DNA of 7,322 nt, taken from positions 1 through 7,322 of the forward strand of contig CAYFSL010000029.1 in NCBI GenBank assembly GCA_964345835.1. The letters are read 5' to 3'. Positions within the stretch are counted from its first letter, which is position 1. Each line of letters starts with the position of its first letter. The position numbers were made by a program, and so were the translations under genes. This stretch comes from JAAYEL01 sp964345835. GTDB lineage: Bacteria > Bacillota > Clostridia > Tissierellales > Peptoniphilaceae. Shown in pieces: positions 1-5,320 of the stretch. The notes under the pieces are model-generated. The model saw only the letters and a program-made list of their open reading frames with translations, had not been told where the DNA came from and ran no database searches.

Positions 1-1125
1 AATAAATTTGACTTTAATCAAGTCTTTGATATGGTAAGGGATGATTTTAAGGAAAAAGACCTAGTAGTTGGAAACCTTGAAACTACTTGCGGGGGAAGTA
101 AGGATTTTTTCAAGACAGAATATATGCTATTGAATACTCCGGATGAGTTCGTAGAGGCTATTTCAGCAGCCAATATAGATATGGTTGTGACAGCCAACAA
201 CCATACCCTGGACCAAAATATCAAGGGGGTTATAAGGACCTTGGACCTGCTCGACAAAAATGGATTAGACCATACGGGGACCTATAGAAACAAGGCAGAG
301 TTTGATGAGCTTTATATAAAGGAAATCAAGGGCTGTAAAATCGCCATAGTTGCAGGAACCTACGGAACCAATGAAAGTAACATTGACTATAGGTTTAAGG
401 AAGAAAATAGCCACCATATCGATGTGATGAGGTCGCAAGAAATAGTATTTCCAAATACCCCTGCAGGTAGGGCTAAAAAGTTAATAACCAGGATTTTTCC
501 GCCTAGAATAATAAGATCAGTGAGAAGGATTGTTGCCAGGAGGAAGTTAAGAAAATCTGGACAGTTTTTTAGCGTATATGTCGACCAAATTAAAGACGGC
601 GACTTTGAGGACAAATATTATAGAAGGTGGATAGAAAAAATAGAGAGGGCAAAAAACTTGGCAGATATCGTATTTGTTATGCCCCACTCAGGAGGACAAT
701 TTAATGTTGAGCCAGGTCCTTACAGCAGAGCCCTTATGGACAAGCTGTTGGCCATGGACGTCCATGTCCTTGCCAACCACCCTCACGTCATCCAAGAGAT
801 AGTGAAGAAGGATGATAAGCTGGGAGTCTACTCAATAGGGGGCTTTACCATGTCTTTATCTGGAGACTATGTCCTAAAGGAGGCTCTGCCTCAATATTCC
901 CTTGGTATTAATTTCTACTTGGATGGTAGGAAGCTGGTTAAGACTAGCTATAGTCTATATACCCTTGTAGAAAATTCAGAGGGAGCCCTTAAGGTTTATC
1001 CTGTTCACACCCGTTATAAGGAGTTGGATGGACCCGAAAAGAAAAAGTTCGAGGAAGAAATAAGAGAGATAAATAAGAGGATAGGAACTTCCTATGAGGA
1101 TATCAGGGAAGAGTATGACTTATAG
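1..1125 (+). CDS. CapA-family protein (poly-gamma-glutamate/capsule biosynthesis type), 5' end cut by window
   Basis: The reading frame is open from base 1, so the first ATG (31) is internal and the true start lies upstream; 374 residues are visible. The family has a calcineurin-like metallophosphoesterase fold and acts in polyglutamate capsule synthesis or cell-surface metabolism, but most members are uncharacterised. Seen, counting from base 1: NLET at 25-28, TANNHTLD with NNH at 66-68 and D71, a histidine at 229 in PHSGG, NHPH at 259-262 followed by VIQ, and YSIGGF in place of the usual YSLGNF. The N-terminal metal-binding GD motif of the family is missing because of the cut. Two departures from the usual pattern are PHSGG where HWGxEY is typical, and a very basic stretch at about 151-185. 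No signal peptide can be judged. The gene ends upstream of a hairpin terminator and converges with cstA. Family assignment is firm; the capsule role is inference. Confidence 0.85.
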   Translation, partial: NKFDFNQVFDMVRDDFKEKDLVVGNLETTCGGSKDFFKTEYMLLNTPDEFVEAISAANIDMVVTANNHTLDQNIKGVIRTLDLLDKNGLDHTGTYRNKAEFDELYIKEIKGCKIAIVAGTYGTNESNIDYRFKEENSHHIDVMRSQEIVFPNTPAGRAKKLITRIFPPRIIRSVRRIVARRKLRKSGQFFSVYVDQIKDGDFEDKYYRRWIEKIERAKNLADIVFVMPHSGGQFNVEPGPYSRALMDKLLAMDVHVLANHPHVIQEIVKKDDKLGVYSIGGFTMSLSGDYVLKEALPQYSLGINFYLDGRKLVKTSYSLYTLVENSEGALKVYPVHTRYKELDGPEKKKFEEEIREINKRIGTSYEDIREEYDL

Positions 1126-1162
1126 TTATTTCCACTTAAATCCTAAGATAATTTTATAATTG

Positions 1163-1176
1163 AAAAAGGTCTTTTT
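1163..1176 (+). other. Short A-rich/T-rich hairpin after capA
   Basis: AAAAAG (1163-1168) and CTTTTT (1171-1176) form a 6-bp dyad with a 2-base centre, 38 bases after the CapA stop. It is weak and A/T-only apart from one G-C pair. It may be a pause or attenuation element, but the GC-rich hairpin at 1198-1220 is the more convincing terminator. Confidence 0.25.
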
Positions 1177-1197
1177 AATAAGATTTACAGTAAATTA

Positions 1198-1225
1198 TGC
1201 TGGTGATTTATTCACCAGCATTTTT
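1198..1225 (+). terminator. Rho-independent terminator of the CapA-family gene
   Basis: A perfect 9-bp stem, TGCTGGTGA (1198-1206) with TCACCAGCA (1212-1220), has a 5-base loop and is followed by TTTTT (1221-1225), then GTTT. It lies 73 bases after the CapA stop. The T-tract is on the + strand side, so it mainly serves the rightward transcript. Confidence 0.85.
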
Positions 1226-1294
1226 GTTTACCCATAAAACCTAAGGCCACACCTTGGATTAATTTATTCAATTGTATAAAAAATAAGCAAAAGT

Positions 1295-1324
1295 AAAAGC
1301 TAACCCACAAGGAGTTAGCTTTTT
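1295..1324 (-). terminator. Terminator of cstA, probably bidirectional
   Basis: AAAAGCTAAC (1295-1304) pairs with GTTAGCTTTT (1314-1323) in a 10-bp stem with a 9-base loop, 43 bases past the cstA stop. Read on the minus strand, the stem is followed by a T-rich stretch interrupted by single bases. On the + strand it also ends in a T-run. It can therefore stop transcripts from both converging genes. Confidence 0.8.
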
Positions 1325-1329
1325 ATTTT

Positions 1330-1344
1330 ACCAAATTAATTGGT
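1330..1344. repeat. Small inverted repeat next to the cstA stop
   Basis: ACCAA (1330-1334) and TTGGT (1340-1344) flank a 5-base A/T spacer, 23 bases beyond the cstA stop codon. The stem is short and lacks a clear T-tract, so it may only help to form the 3' end of the cstA mRNA. Confidence 0.3.
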
Positions 1345-1366
1345 CATTATTTTATTTGAGCCTTAA

Positions 1367-2869
1367 TTATTTAGCTTTTTTAGCATAGTAGAAGGCATCA
1401 ACTTCTTCTATCTTCATACCATGTTTGTTAGCATAGTTGATTGTTAGAACTGTGTAGATAAGAGTGATTATAGCTGCAACTATATATGAAGCTGTGAAGC
1501 TGCCTTTTGGAAGGCCTACAATCTTGTCTAGGTTAAATCCTATTTCAGCATTGAAGATGAAAGACATTACTATGAATGTGTAGAACATTCCAGGGATTAG
1601 TGAAATTAAATATTTCTTTCCATGTATCTTCAAGTAGACTGTAATCATTGACATAGCAAATATTGCTATAAATTGGTTAGTAAATGCGAAGTATCTCCAA
1701 AGAACATTAAATCCATCTGGGTTAAGTTTAGCAAATATTAAGATAGCTAAACAAGGGATGAAGATTGCAAGAGAAAGTAATATTCTCTTCTTAGGAGTTT
1801 TTTGTTCGATACCGAATTGTTCTGCAACCATTAAACGAAGTGAACGTAAAGCGGTGTCACCAGAAGTGATAGGAAGAACGATTACACCTATAATAGCAAT
1901 CGTACCACCAACATTACCAAGGAAGTACTTAGATACTTCACTTACTACTAATGTACCAGGTGTGTTTGTTGCAAGACCATTGTTGAAAATAATCATTGCA
2001 CCAGCAGCCCAACACATAGCTATGAAACCTTCGATAATCATCATATTGTAGAATGTCATACGACCTTCTTTTTCTGACTTAACAGTACGAGATATCAAGG
2101 TTGCTTGGGTTGCGTGGAAACCTGATAAGATACCGCAGGCTACAGTTATAAAGAAGATAGGGATTATTGGAAGCCCCTTCTTGTTTTGGCCAGCTAAGTT
2201 ACTGAAATCTACATTTTCAAGTAGGTTAGGGTGCATTAAGACACCAACAAAGATACCTACAGCTGATAAGACTAAGAAAGCACCAAATATTGGGTAAATC
2301 CTACCTATAATCTTATCGATTGGGAATAAAGTTGCTATTAAGTAGTAAATAAAGATAACACCGTAAACTACCCATATGATTGAGTTTGTAGCAGATATAT
2401 CTTGTTTCAAGATATCGTTAACGATTAAGTCCCCTGGTGTATAAACGAATACAGCACCAACTAGTAACATAAGAATCATTACTACTACGTTGTAGAAAGC
2501 TTTAACCTTTCCACCTAAGTACTTCCTAATAAGTAGCGGCATTTGTGCACCTGAGTTTCTCATGGAAATCATACCTGAGAAGTAGTCGTGCATTGAACCT
2601 GCAAGTACGTTACCTATAGGAATTGTAAGAAATGCTAGAGGTCCAAAAAGGATACCTTGTACAGGTCCGAAGATTGGGCCAGTACCAGCAATATTAAGTA
2701 GTTCGACAAGGGAGTTTTTCCAAGTCTTCATTTCTACGTAGTCAACGCCATCTGCTAATCTAACAGCTGGAGTTTCACGGTCATCGGGTTCAAATTCTTT
2801 TTCAATGAATCTTGAATAAAAGAATCCGCCTGCAAATAGTATTACAAGTCCGATTAAAAAAGTAGTCAT
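1367..2869 (-). CDS. cstA: CstA-family carbon-starvation transporter (peptide/pyruvate), short form
   Basis: This is a polytopic inner-membrane protein of 500 residues. It starts with a hydrophobic helix (residues 1-17), and many further hydrophobic segments run to about residue 480. The family signature AGTGPIFGP lies at 61-69, followed by GSMHDYFSGM at 91-100 with the conserved Asp at 95. Known CstA-family members import peptides or pyruvate (the E. coli proteins CstA and BtsT). At 500 residues it is much shorter than the roughly 700-residue E. coli proteins but matches the shorter forms of Firmicutes. The start is supported by GGAGGT (2880-2875) five bases before the ATG. The gene is monocistronic, with its own promoter and leader, and is divergent from the 2-oxoacid oxidoreductase operon, consistent with supplying substrate for fermentation. 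The substrate cannot be told from sequence; family is certain. Confidence 0.93.
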   Translation of the reverse strand: MTTFLIGLVILFAGGFFYSRFIEKEFEPDDRETPAVRLADGVDYVEMKTWKNSLVELLNIAGTGPIFGPVQGILFGPLAFLTIPIGNVLAGSMHDYFSGMISMRNSGAQMPLLIRKYLGGKVKAFYNVVVMILMLLVGAVFVYTPGDLIVNDILKQDISATNSIIWVVYGVIFIYYLIATLFPIDKIIGRIYPIFGAFLVLSAVGIFVGVLMHPNLLENVDFSNLAGQNKKGLPIIPIFFITVACGILSGFHATQATLISRTVKSEKEGRMTFYNMMIIEGFIAMCWAAGAMIIFNNGLATNTPGTLVVSEVSKYFLGNVGGTIAIIGVIVLPITSGDTALRSLRLMVAEQFGIEQKTPKKRILLSLAIFIPCLAILIFAKLNPDGFNVLWRYFAFTNQFIAIFAMSMITVYLKIHGKKYLISLIPGMFYTFIVMSFIFNAEIGFNLDKIVGLPKGSFTASYIVAAIITLIYTVLTINYANKHGMKIEEVDAFYYAKKAK

Positions 2870-2874
2870 ATAAT

Positions 2875-2957
2875 ACCTCCTATTAATACCATCCCCGTCC
2901 GGGGTATGTAGTTTACTACAAGGGTTTAATCTTTATGATTTCGTTTGCACCCTTGCT
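2875..2957 (-). promoter_or_regulatory. Structured 5' leader of cstA (candidate RNA regulatory element)
   Basis: Given the promoter at 2965-2993, the untranslated leader is about 88 bases. It can fold almost throughout. P1 pairs 2949-2955 (CAAGGGT in the RNA) with 2919-2925. Inside it, AATC/GATT pair at 2937-2940 and 2928-2931. A second hairpin uses 2916-2920 and 2907-2911 (UGUAG/CUACA). A third uses AUACC/GGUAU (2903-2907 and 2886-2890) with inner C/G pairs and a GGAC-containing loop, just upstream of the Shine-Dalgarno at 2880-2875. P1 and the second hairpin share bases 2919-2920, so they compete. I do not recognise it as a known riboswitch class; no T-box or intrinsic terminator is visible, so translational control is the simpler model. 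Confidence 0.45.
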
Positions 2958-2964
2958 TAAGTCT

Positions 2965-2993
2965 ATTATATATATAGTATGACAAAAAAACAA
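2965..2993 (-). promoter_or_regulatory. Sigma-A-type promoter of cstA
   Basis: On the minus strand, TTGTTT (2993-2988) and TATAAT (2970-2965) are separated by exactly 17 bases. The -10 is a perfect consensus and the -35 keeps the TTG core. Predicted transcription start is near 2958. Confidence 0.7.
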
Positions 2994-3055
2994 CTATTAA
3001 AAATAAAGAAAATAAAAAAAATAAAAAATTTATGTAAATAATAATCCCAAGACTT

Positions 3056-3099
3056 AGAATATTACATAATCATATTATTTATATTCTGAAAAATATTCT
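3056..3099. repeat. Cluster of AGAATAT/ATATTCT heptamers in the divergent intergenic region
   Basis: AGAATAT occurs at 3056-3062, its complement ATATTCT at 3081-3087 and 3093-3099, and AGAATAT again at 3210-3216. The first and second form a 7-bp inverted repeat with an 18-base spacer. They could be half-sites for a regulator of either divergent promoter, but the region is extremely A/T-rich and chance is not excluded. Confidence 0.25.
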
Positions 3100-3116
3100 T
3101 ATCATCAGGAACTTGC

Positions 3117-3148
3117 TGTCATAAGGCACATGACATCTAAGATATGTG
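3117..3148. promoter_or_regulatory. Overlapping inverted repeats, possible operator
   Basis: TGTCAT (3117-3122) and ATGACA (3130-3135) make a perfect 6-bp dyad with a 7-base spacer. Overlapping it, CACAT (3127-3131) and ATC (3135-3137) pair with GAT (3141-3143) and ATGTG (3144-3148). This is the least A/T-rich part of the 457-bp divergent gap and lies roughly midway between the two promoters. No protein family can be assigned to it. Confidence 0.3.
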
Positions 3149-3255
3149 GGTCCTAACAAAACAAGCCCAACAAATCGAACGGTAAAAATAGATAAATATG
3201 CATAAAAATAGAATATTTAACTTTCGTAAAATTTTATTAAATCTAGTAAACATTA

Positions 3256-3273
3256 TTGTGAAATATCTTGCAA
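3256..3273 (+). promoter_or_regulatory. Rex-like operator overlapping the -35 of the oxidoreductase operon
   Basis: TTGTGAA (3256-3262), then ATAT, then CTTGCAA (3267-3273) resembles the Gram-positive Rex operator TTGTGAAWWWWTTCACAA. The left half and centre match fully and the right half at four of seven positions. It covers the whole -35 hexamer, where a repressor would block polymerase. Rex senses the NADH/NAD+ ratio and controls fermentation genes in Firmicutes. The match is by eye and no rex gene is in the window. Confidence 0.4.
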
Positions 3274-3295
3274 ATGACTTAGGTTGTGATATATT
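3268..3295 (+). promoter_or_regulatory. Extended -10 promoter of the 2-oxoacid oxidoreductase operon
   Basis: TTGCAA (3268-3273) and TATATT (3290-3295) are 16 bases apart, with TG at 3287-3288 forming an extended -10 element. The transcription start should fall near 3302, giving a leader of about 25-37 bases. No other convincing promoter appears within the operon, whose genes are too close together to need one. Confidence 0.6.
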
Positions 3296-3301
3296 TAATA
3301 T
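3284..3301 (+). promoter_or_regulatory. Second Rex-like half-site, overlapping the -10
   Basis: TTGTGAT (3284-3290), ATAT, then TTAATAT gives six of seven matches in the left half of the Rex consensus and four of seven in the right. It begins exactly 28 bases after the first Rex-like motif and covers the -10. The right half is A/T-rich, so it is weaker evidence by itself. Confidence 0.3.
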
Positions 3302-3320
3302 ATAAAGAAAAGGATATCAC
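3286..3320. repeat. GTGATAT/ATATCAC inverted repeat across promoter and leader
   Basis: GTGATAT (3286-3292) and ATATCAC (3314-3320) are perfect 7-bp complements with a 21-base spacer and centres 28 bases apart. As DNA the pair could be bound by a looping or paired regulator. The first arm is upstream of the predicted transcription start, so it is unlikely to act as an RNA hairpin. Confidence 0.35.
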
Positions 3321-3326
3321 TCACAC

Positions 3327-4025
3327 ATGGGGGTAGAAATGATTATAGATAAGCAAAAAAGAATTACGGTTGTAACAGGGCACTTCGGCTCAGGAAAGAC
3401 AGAATTTGCTATTAATTATGCAATGCATCTAGCAGATAAGTCAGATAAACAGGTAGCCGTTGTAGACCTTGATTTAATAAATATGTATTTTAGAATCAGA
3501 GAGCAAGAAAAATTACTGAAGGGTAAGGGGATTGAAGTACATAGTACCATATTCAATGTTAGCTCACTTGATATACCTGCTCTTGACCCTGCAATCGAAG
3601 GTGTAATGAGAGATAGGACTAAGAGGGTGATAATTGATGTGGGAGGAAACCCTTCTGGAGCGAGAGCTTTAGGACGATATAAGCCTACCTTAGATGAGAT
3701 GGGCTATGACCAGGTCTTTGTTATTAATGCGAATAGACCAGAGTCAGATACAGCTGAAAAAGTTATCGCTTTTATTGAGGCAACCCAGGCTCAGAGTCAA
3801 ACTTTTGTTACTGGTTTGATAAATACGACCCATTTATTAAAAGCAACAACTACTGAAACTATCTTAGAAGGACAAAAGTTAGTGGACGAGGTAAGCCGTT
3901 TAACTGGAATTCCAGTTATTGCTACGGTAGCAAGGAGGTCTCTGGTTGAGGAATTAACCAAAGAAAGACCAGATCTGAATATCTTCCCGCTAGATCTTTA
4001 TTTTAGAGACCAGTGGATGTTATAG
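3327..4025 (+). CDS. P-loop ATPase (MinD/CobQ-like) leading the 2-oxoacid oxidoreductase operon
   Basis: The protein has 232 residues and is soluble. Walker A is GHFGSGKT at 18-25. It lacks the KGG signature lysine of true MinD/ParA. VVDLDLIN follows at 45-52, and a Walker B-like VIIDVGGNPSG starts at 101, with D104 likely to contact Mg. This is the SIMIBI-type fold of nucleotide-binding proteins that act in partitioning, metal insertion or cofactor assembly. It is the first gene of the operon, 9 bases before the ferredoxin subunit, so a role in assembly, metal-cluster loading or activity control of the complex is likely but unproven. Two starts are possible. ATG 3327 has a weak AAAAGGA about 12 bases upstream. 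ATG 3339 (residue 5, MIID) has GGGGGT five bases upstream and may be the real one. ATPase identity is firm; function is inferred only from context. Confidence 0.82.
   Translation: MGVEMIIDKQKRITVVTGHFGSGKTEFAINYAMHLADKSDKQVAVVDLDLINMYFRIREQEKLLKGKGIEVHSTIFNVSSLDIPALDPAIEGVMRDRTKRVIIDVGGNPSGARALGRYKPTLDEMGYDQVFVINANRPESDTAEKVIAFIEATQAQSQTFVTGLINTTHLLKATTTETILEGQKLVDEVSRLTGIPVIATVARRSLVEELTKERPDLNIFPLDLYFRDQWML
3329..3341 (+). promoter_or_regulatory. GGGGGT ribosome binding site favouring the internal ATG 3339
   Basis: GGGGGT (3329-3334) stands five bases before the in-frame ATG at 3339. The upstream ATG (3327) has only AAAAGGA (3308-3314) at a rather long distance of 12 bases. GGGGG differs from GGAGG at one base; the same variant precedes the last gene of the operon. 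The choice affects only four residues. Confidence 0.4.
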
Positions 4026-4034
4026 GAGGTTAAT

Positions 4035-4253
4035 ATGGCAAAAGGGAGAGTTGAATTTAATGAAACTTATTGCAAGGGTTGTGGAGTTTGCGTAAGTGTA
4101 TGTCCAACACAAACACTAGCTCTAGCAACAGATAGGCTGAATGAAAAGGGATATAGACCAGCTGAAATGGCTCATCCAGAAAAATGTATTGGTTGTGCTA
4201 ATTGTGCTATTATGTGTCCTGATTCTGTAATAACAGTTTATCGTTTGGATTAA
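4035..4253 (+). CDS. 2-oxoacid:ferredoxin oxidoreductase delta subunit, 2[4Fe-4S] ferredoxin
   Basis: This 72-residue protein has two classic CxxCxxCxxxCP motifs. The first uses C13, C16, C19 and C23; the second uses C51, C54, C57 and C61. Each should bind one [4Fe-4S] cluster, with the two halves linked by crossed ligation as in bacterial 8Fe ferredoxins. In four-subunit PorD/VorD/KorD-type enzymes this subunit carries electrons from the catalytic subunits to free ferredoxin. All eight cysteines are present. AGGAGG (4024-4029) overlaps the stop of the ATPase gene and lies five bases before the ATG, so translation is likely coupled. The next gene starts 10 bases after its stop. The 27-residue gap between motifs is longer than in minimal clostridial ferredoxins, as usual in delta subunits. 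Cytoplasmic. Confidence 0.93.
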   Translation: MAKGRVEFNETYCKGCGVCVSVCPTQTLALATDRLNEKGYRPAEMAHPEKCIGCANCAIMCPDSVITVYRLD

Positions 4254-4263
4254 GGAGGACAAT

Positions 4264-5319
4264 ATGGCAAAAGTATTAATGAAAGGTAATGAGGCAGTTG
4301 GAGCAGCTATGATCGCTGCTGGTTGTACTACATATTTTGGATATCCAATTACCCCTCAATCAGAAGTTCCAGAATACCTAGCAAGGGAACTTCCAAAAAT
4401 AGGCGGTTCTTTTGTTCAAGCTGAATCAGAAGTAGCCGCCATTAATATGCTTTATGGGGCTGCTGGCACAGGAACAAGGGTTGCTACATCTTCATCTTCT
4501 CCAGGTATAGCATTGATGCAAGAGGGGATTTCATATATGGCTGGGGCAGAATTACCATGCGTTATTGTAAACATGATGCGTGGGGGTCCAGGACTAGGAT
4601 CAATCCAACCATCTCAAACAGACTATTTCCAATCAACAAGAGGAGGCGGTAATGGGGACTATAGGTTATTATGTCTTGCTCCTGCTTCTATTCAAGAGTT
4701 AGTAGACTTGATTCAAGATGGCTTTGACCTAGCTGACAAGTATAGGAACCCAACCTTGATAGTTGCTGACGGTATGATTGGACAAATGATGGAACCAGTT
4801 GAGTTTAAGACTAGGGACCATATGGACCTTCCAGAAAAGACCTGGGCTGCAACTGGTACTGAAGGAAAGAGAAAGCCTAACATAATAAACTCTCTATACC
4901 TTTCACCTGATGAACTTGAAGAACATAATAAGCATTTAATTAAAAAATATCAAGCTATAAAGGATAATGAAGTAAGAGTAGAAGAAGTTGATATAGAAGA
5001 TGCAGACCTAGTATTTGCAGCTTATGGAACAACAAGCAGAATCTGTAAGTCAGCTATGGAAATCCTTAAGGAAAAAGGATACAAGGTTGGTATTATACGT
5101 CCAATAACCCTTTGGCCATATCCATCAGAAAGTTTTAAGAAAATAAATCCTTCTTGCAAGGGTGTACTTACTGTTGAACTTAACCAAGGACAAATGATTG
5201 AAGACGTGAAGATGGCTCTTGAAGGTAGGATGCCTGTTCATTTTTACGGACGTCAAGGCGGCATGATTCCTACACCTGAAGAAATAGTGGATGCCGCATT
5301 AAAGATATTGGAGGCATAG
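4264..5319 (+). CDS. vorB: 2-oxoacid:ferredoxin oxidoreductase alpha subunit (VorB, 3-methyl-2-oxobutanoate type)
   Basis: The protein has 351 residues, the usual length for VorB/KorA alpha chains. The N-terminal pyrimidine-binding thiamine diphosphate domain shows GYPITP at 26-31, QAESE at 52-56 (a Glu here activates the cofactor), TSSSSPG at 75-81 and RGGPGLGSIQPSQTDY at 106-121. The C-terminal half (from about 240) is the transketolase C-terminal-like domain, ending near GRQGGMIPTPEEI. With the beta subunit it decarboxylates a 2-oxoacid with CoA to acyl-CoA and CO2, reducing ferredoxin. Family naming points to branched-chain 2-oxoacids from valine, leucine and isoleucine, but 2-oxoglutarate or other oxoacids cannot be ruled out. 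AAGGAGG (4252-4258) overlaps the previous stop. Subunit identity is firm; the substrate is inferred. Confidence 0.93.
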   Translation: MAKVLMKGNEAVGAAMIAAGCTTYFGYPITPQSEVPEYLARELPKIGGSFVQAESEVAAINMLYGAAGTGTRVATSSSSPGIALMQEGISYMAGAELPCVIVNMMRGGPGLGSIQPSQTDYFQSTRGGGNGDYRLLCLAPASIQELVDLIQDGFDLADKYRNPTLIVADGMIGQMMEPVEFKTRDHMDLPEKTWAATGTEGKRKPNIINSLYLSPDELEEHNKHLIKKYQAIKDNEVRVEEVDIEDADLVFAAYGTTSRICKSAMEILKEKGYKVGIIRPITLWPYPSESFKKINPSCKGVLTVELNQGQMIEDVKMALEGRMPVHFYGRQGGMIPTPEEIVDAALKILEA

Positions 5320-5320
5320 T

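Noticed and set aside
31..33. ATG at 31 as start of the CapA-family protein
   Set aside because: The frame is open back to base 1, there is no ribosome binding site before it, and the family's N-terminal metal-binding motif would be missing. The gene is truncated by the window.
1758..2051. 97-codon + strand frame inside cstA
   Set aside because: It is the antisense shadow of a clear membrane protein gene, with no ribosome binding site and no recognisable domain.
2875..2957. Guanidine-II (mini-ykkC) riboswitch suggested by ACGG near CCCC/GGGG
   Set aside because: That class needs two hairpins each capped by ACGR. Only one ACGG is present and it is not placed as a tetraloop closed by its stem.
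3144..3185. Small + strand frame of 13 codons (begins MWVLTK) in the divergent gap
   Set aside because: No Shine-Dalgarno, no runs of a regulatory amino acid, and no following attenuator hairpin; it also overlaps an inverted repeat that better explains the sequence.
3327..4025. ATPase as a MinD/ParA cell-division or partition protein
   Set aside because: It lacks the KGGxGKT signature lysine, shows no C-terminal amphipathic membrane helix by eye, has no MinC/MinE or ParB partner nearby, and is embedded in a metabolic operon.
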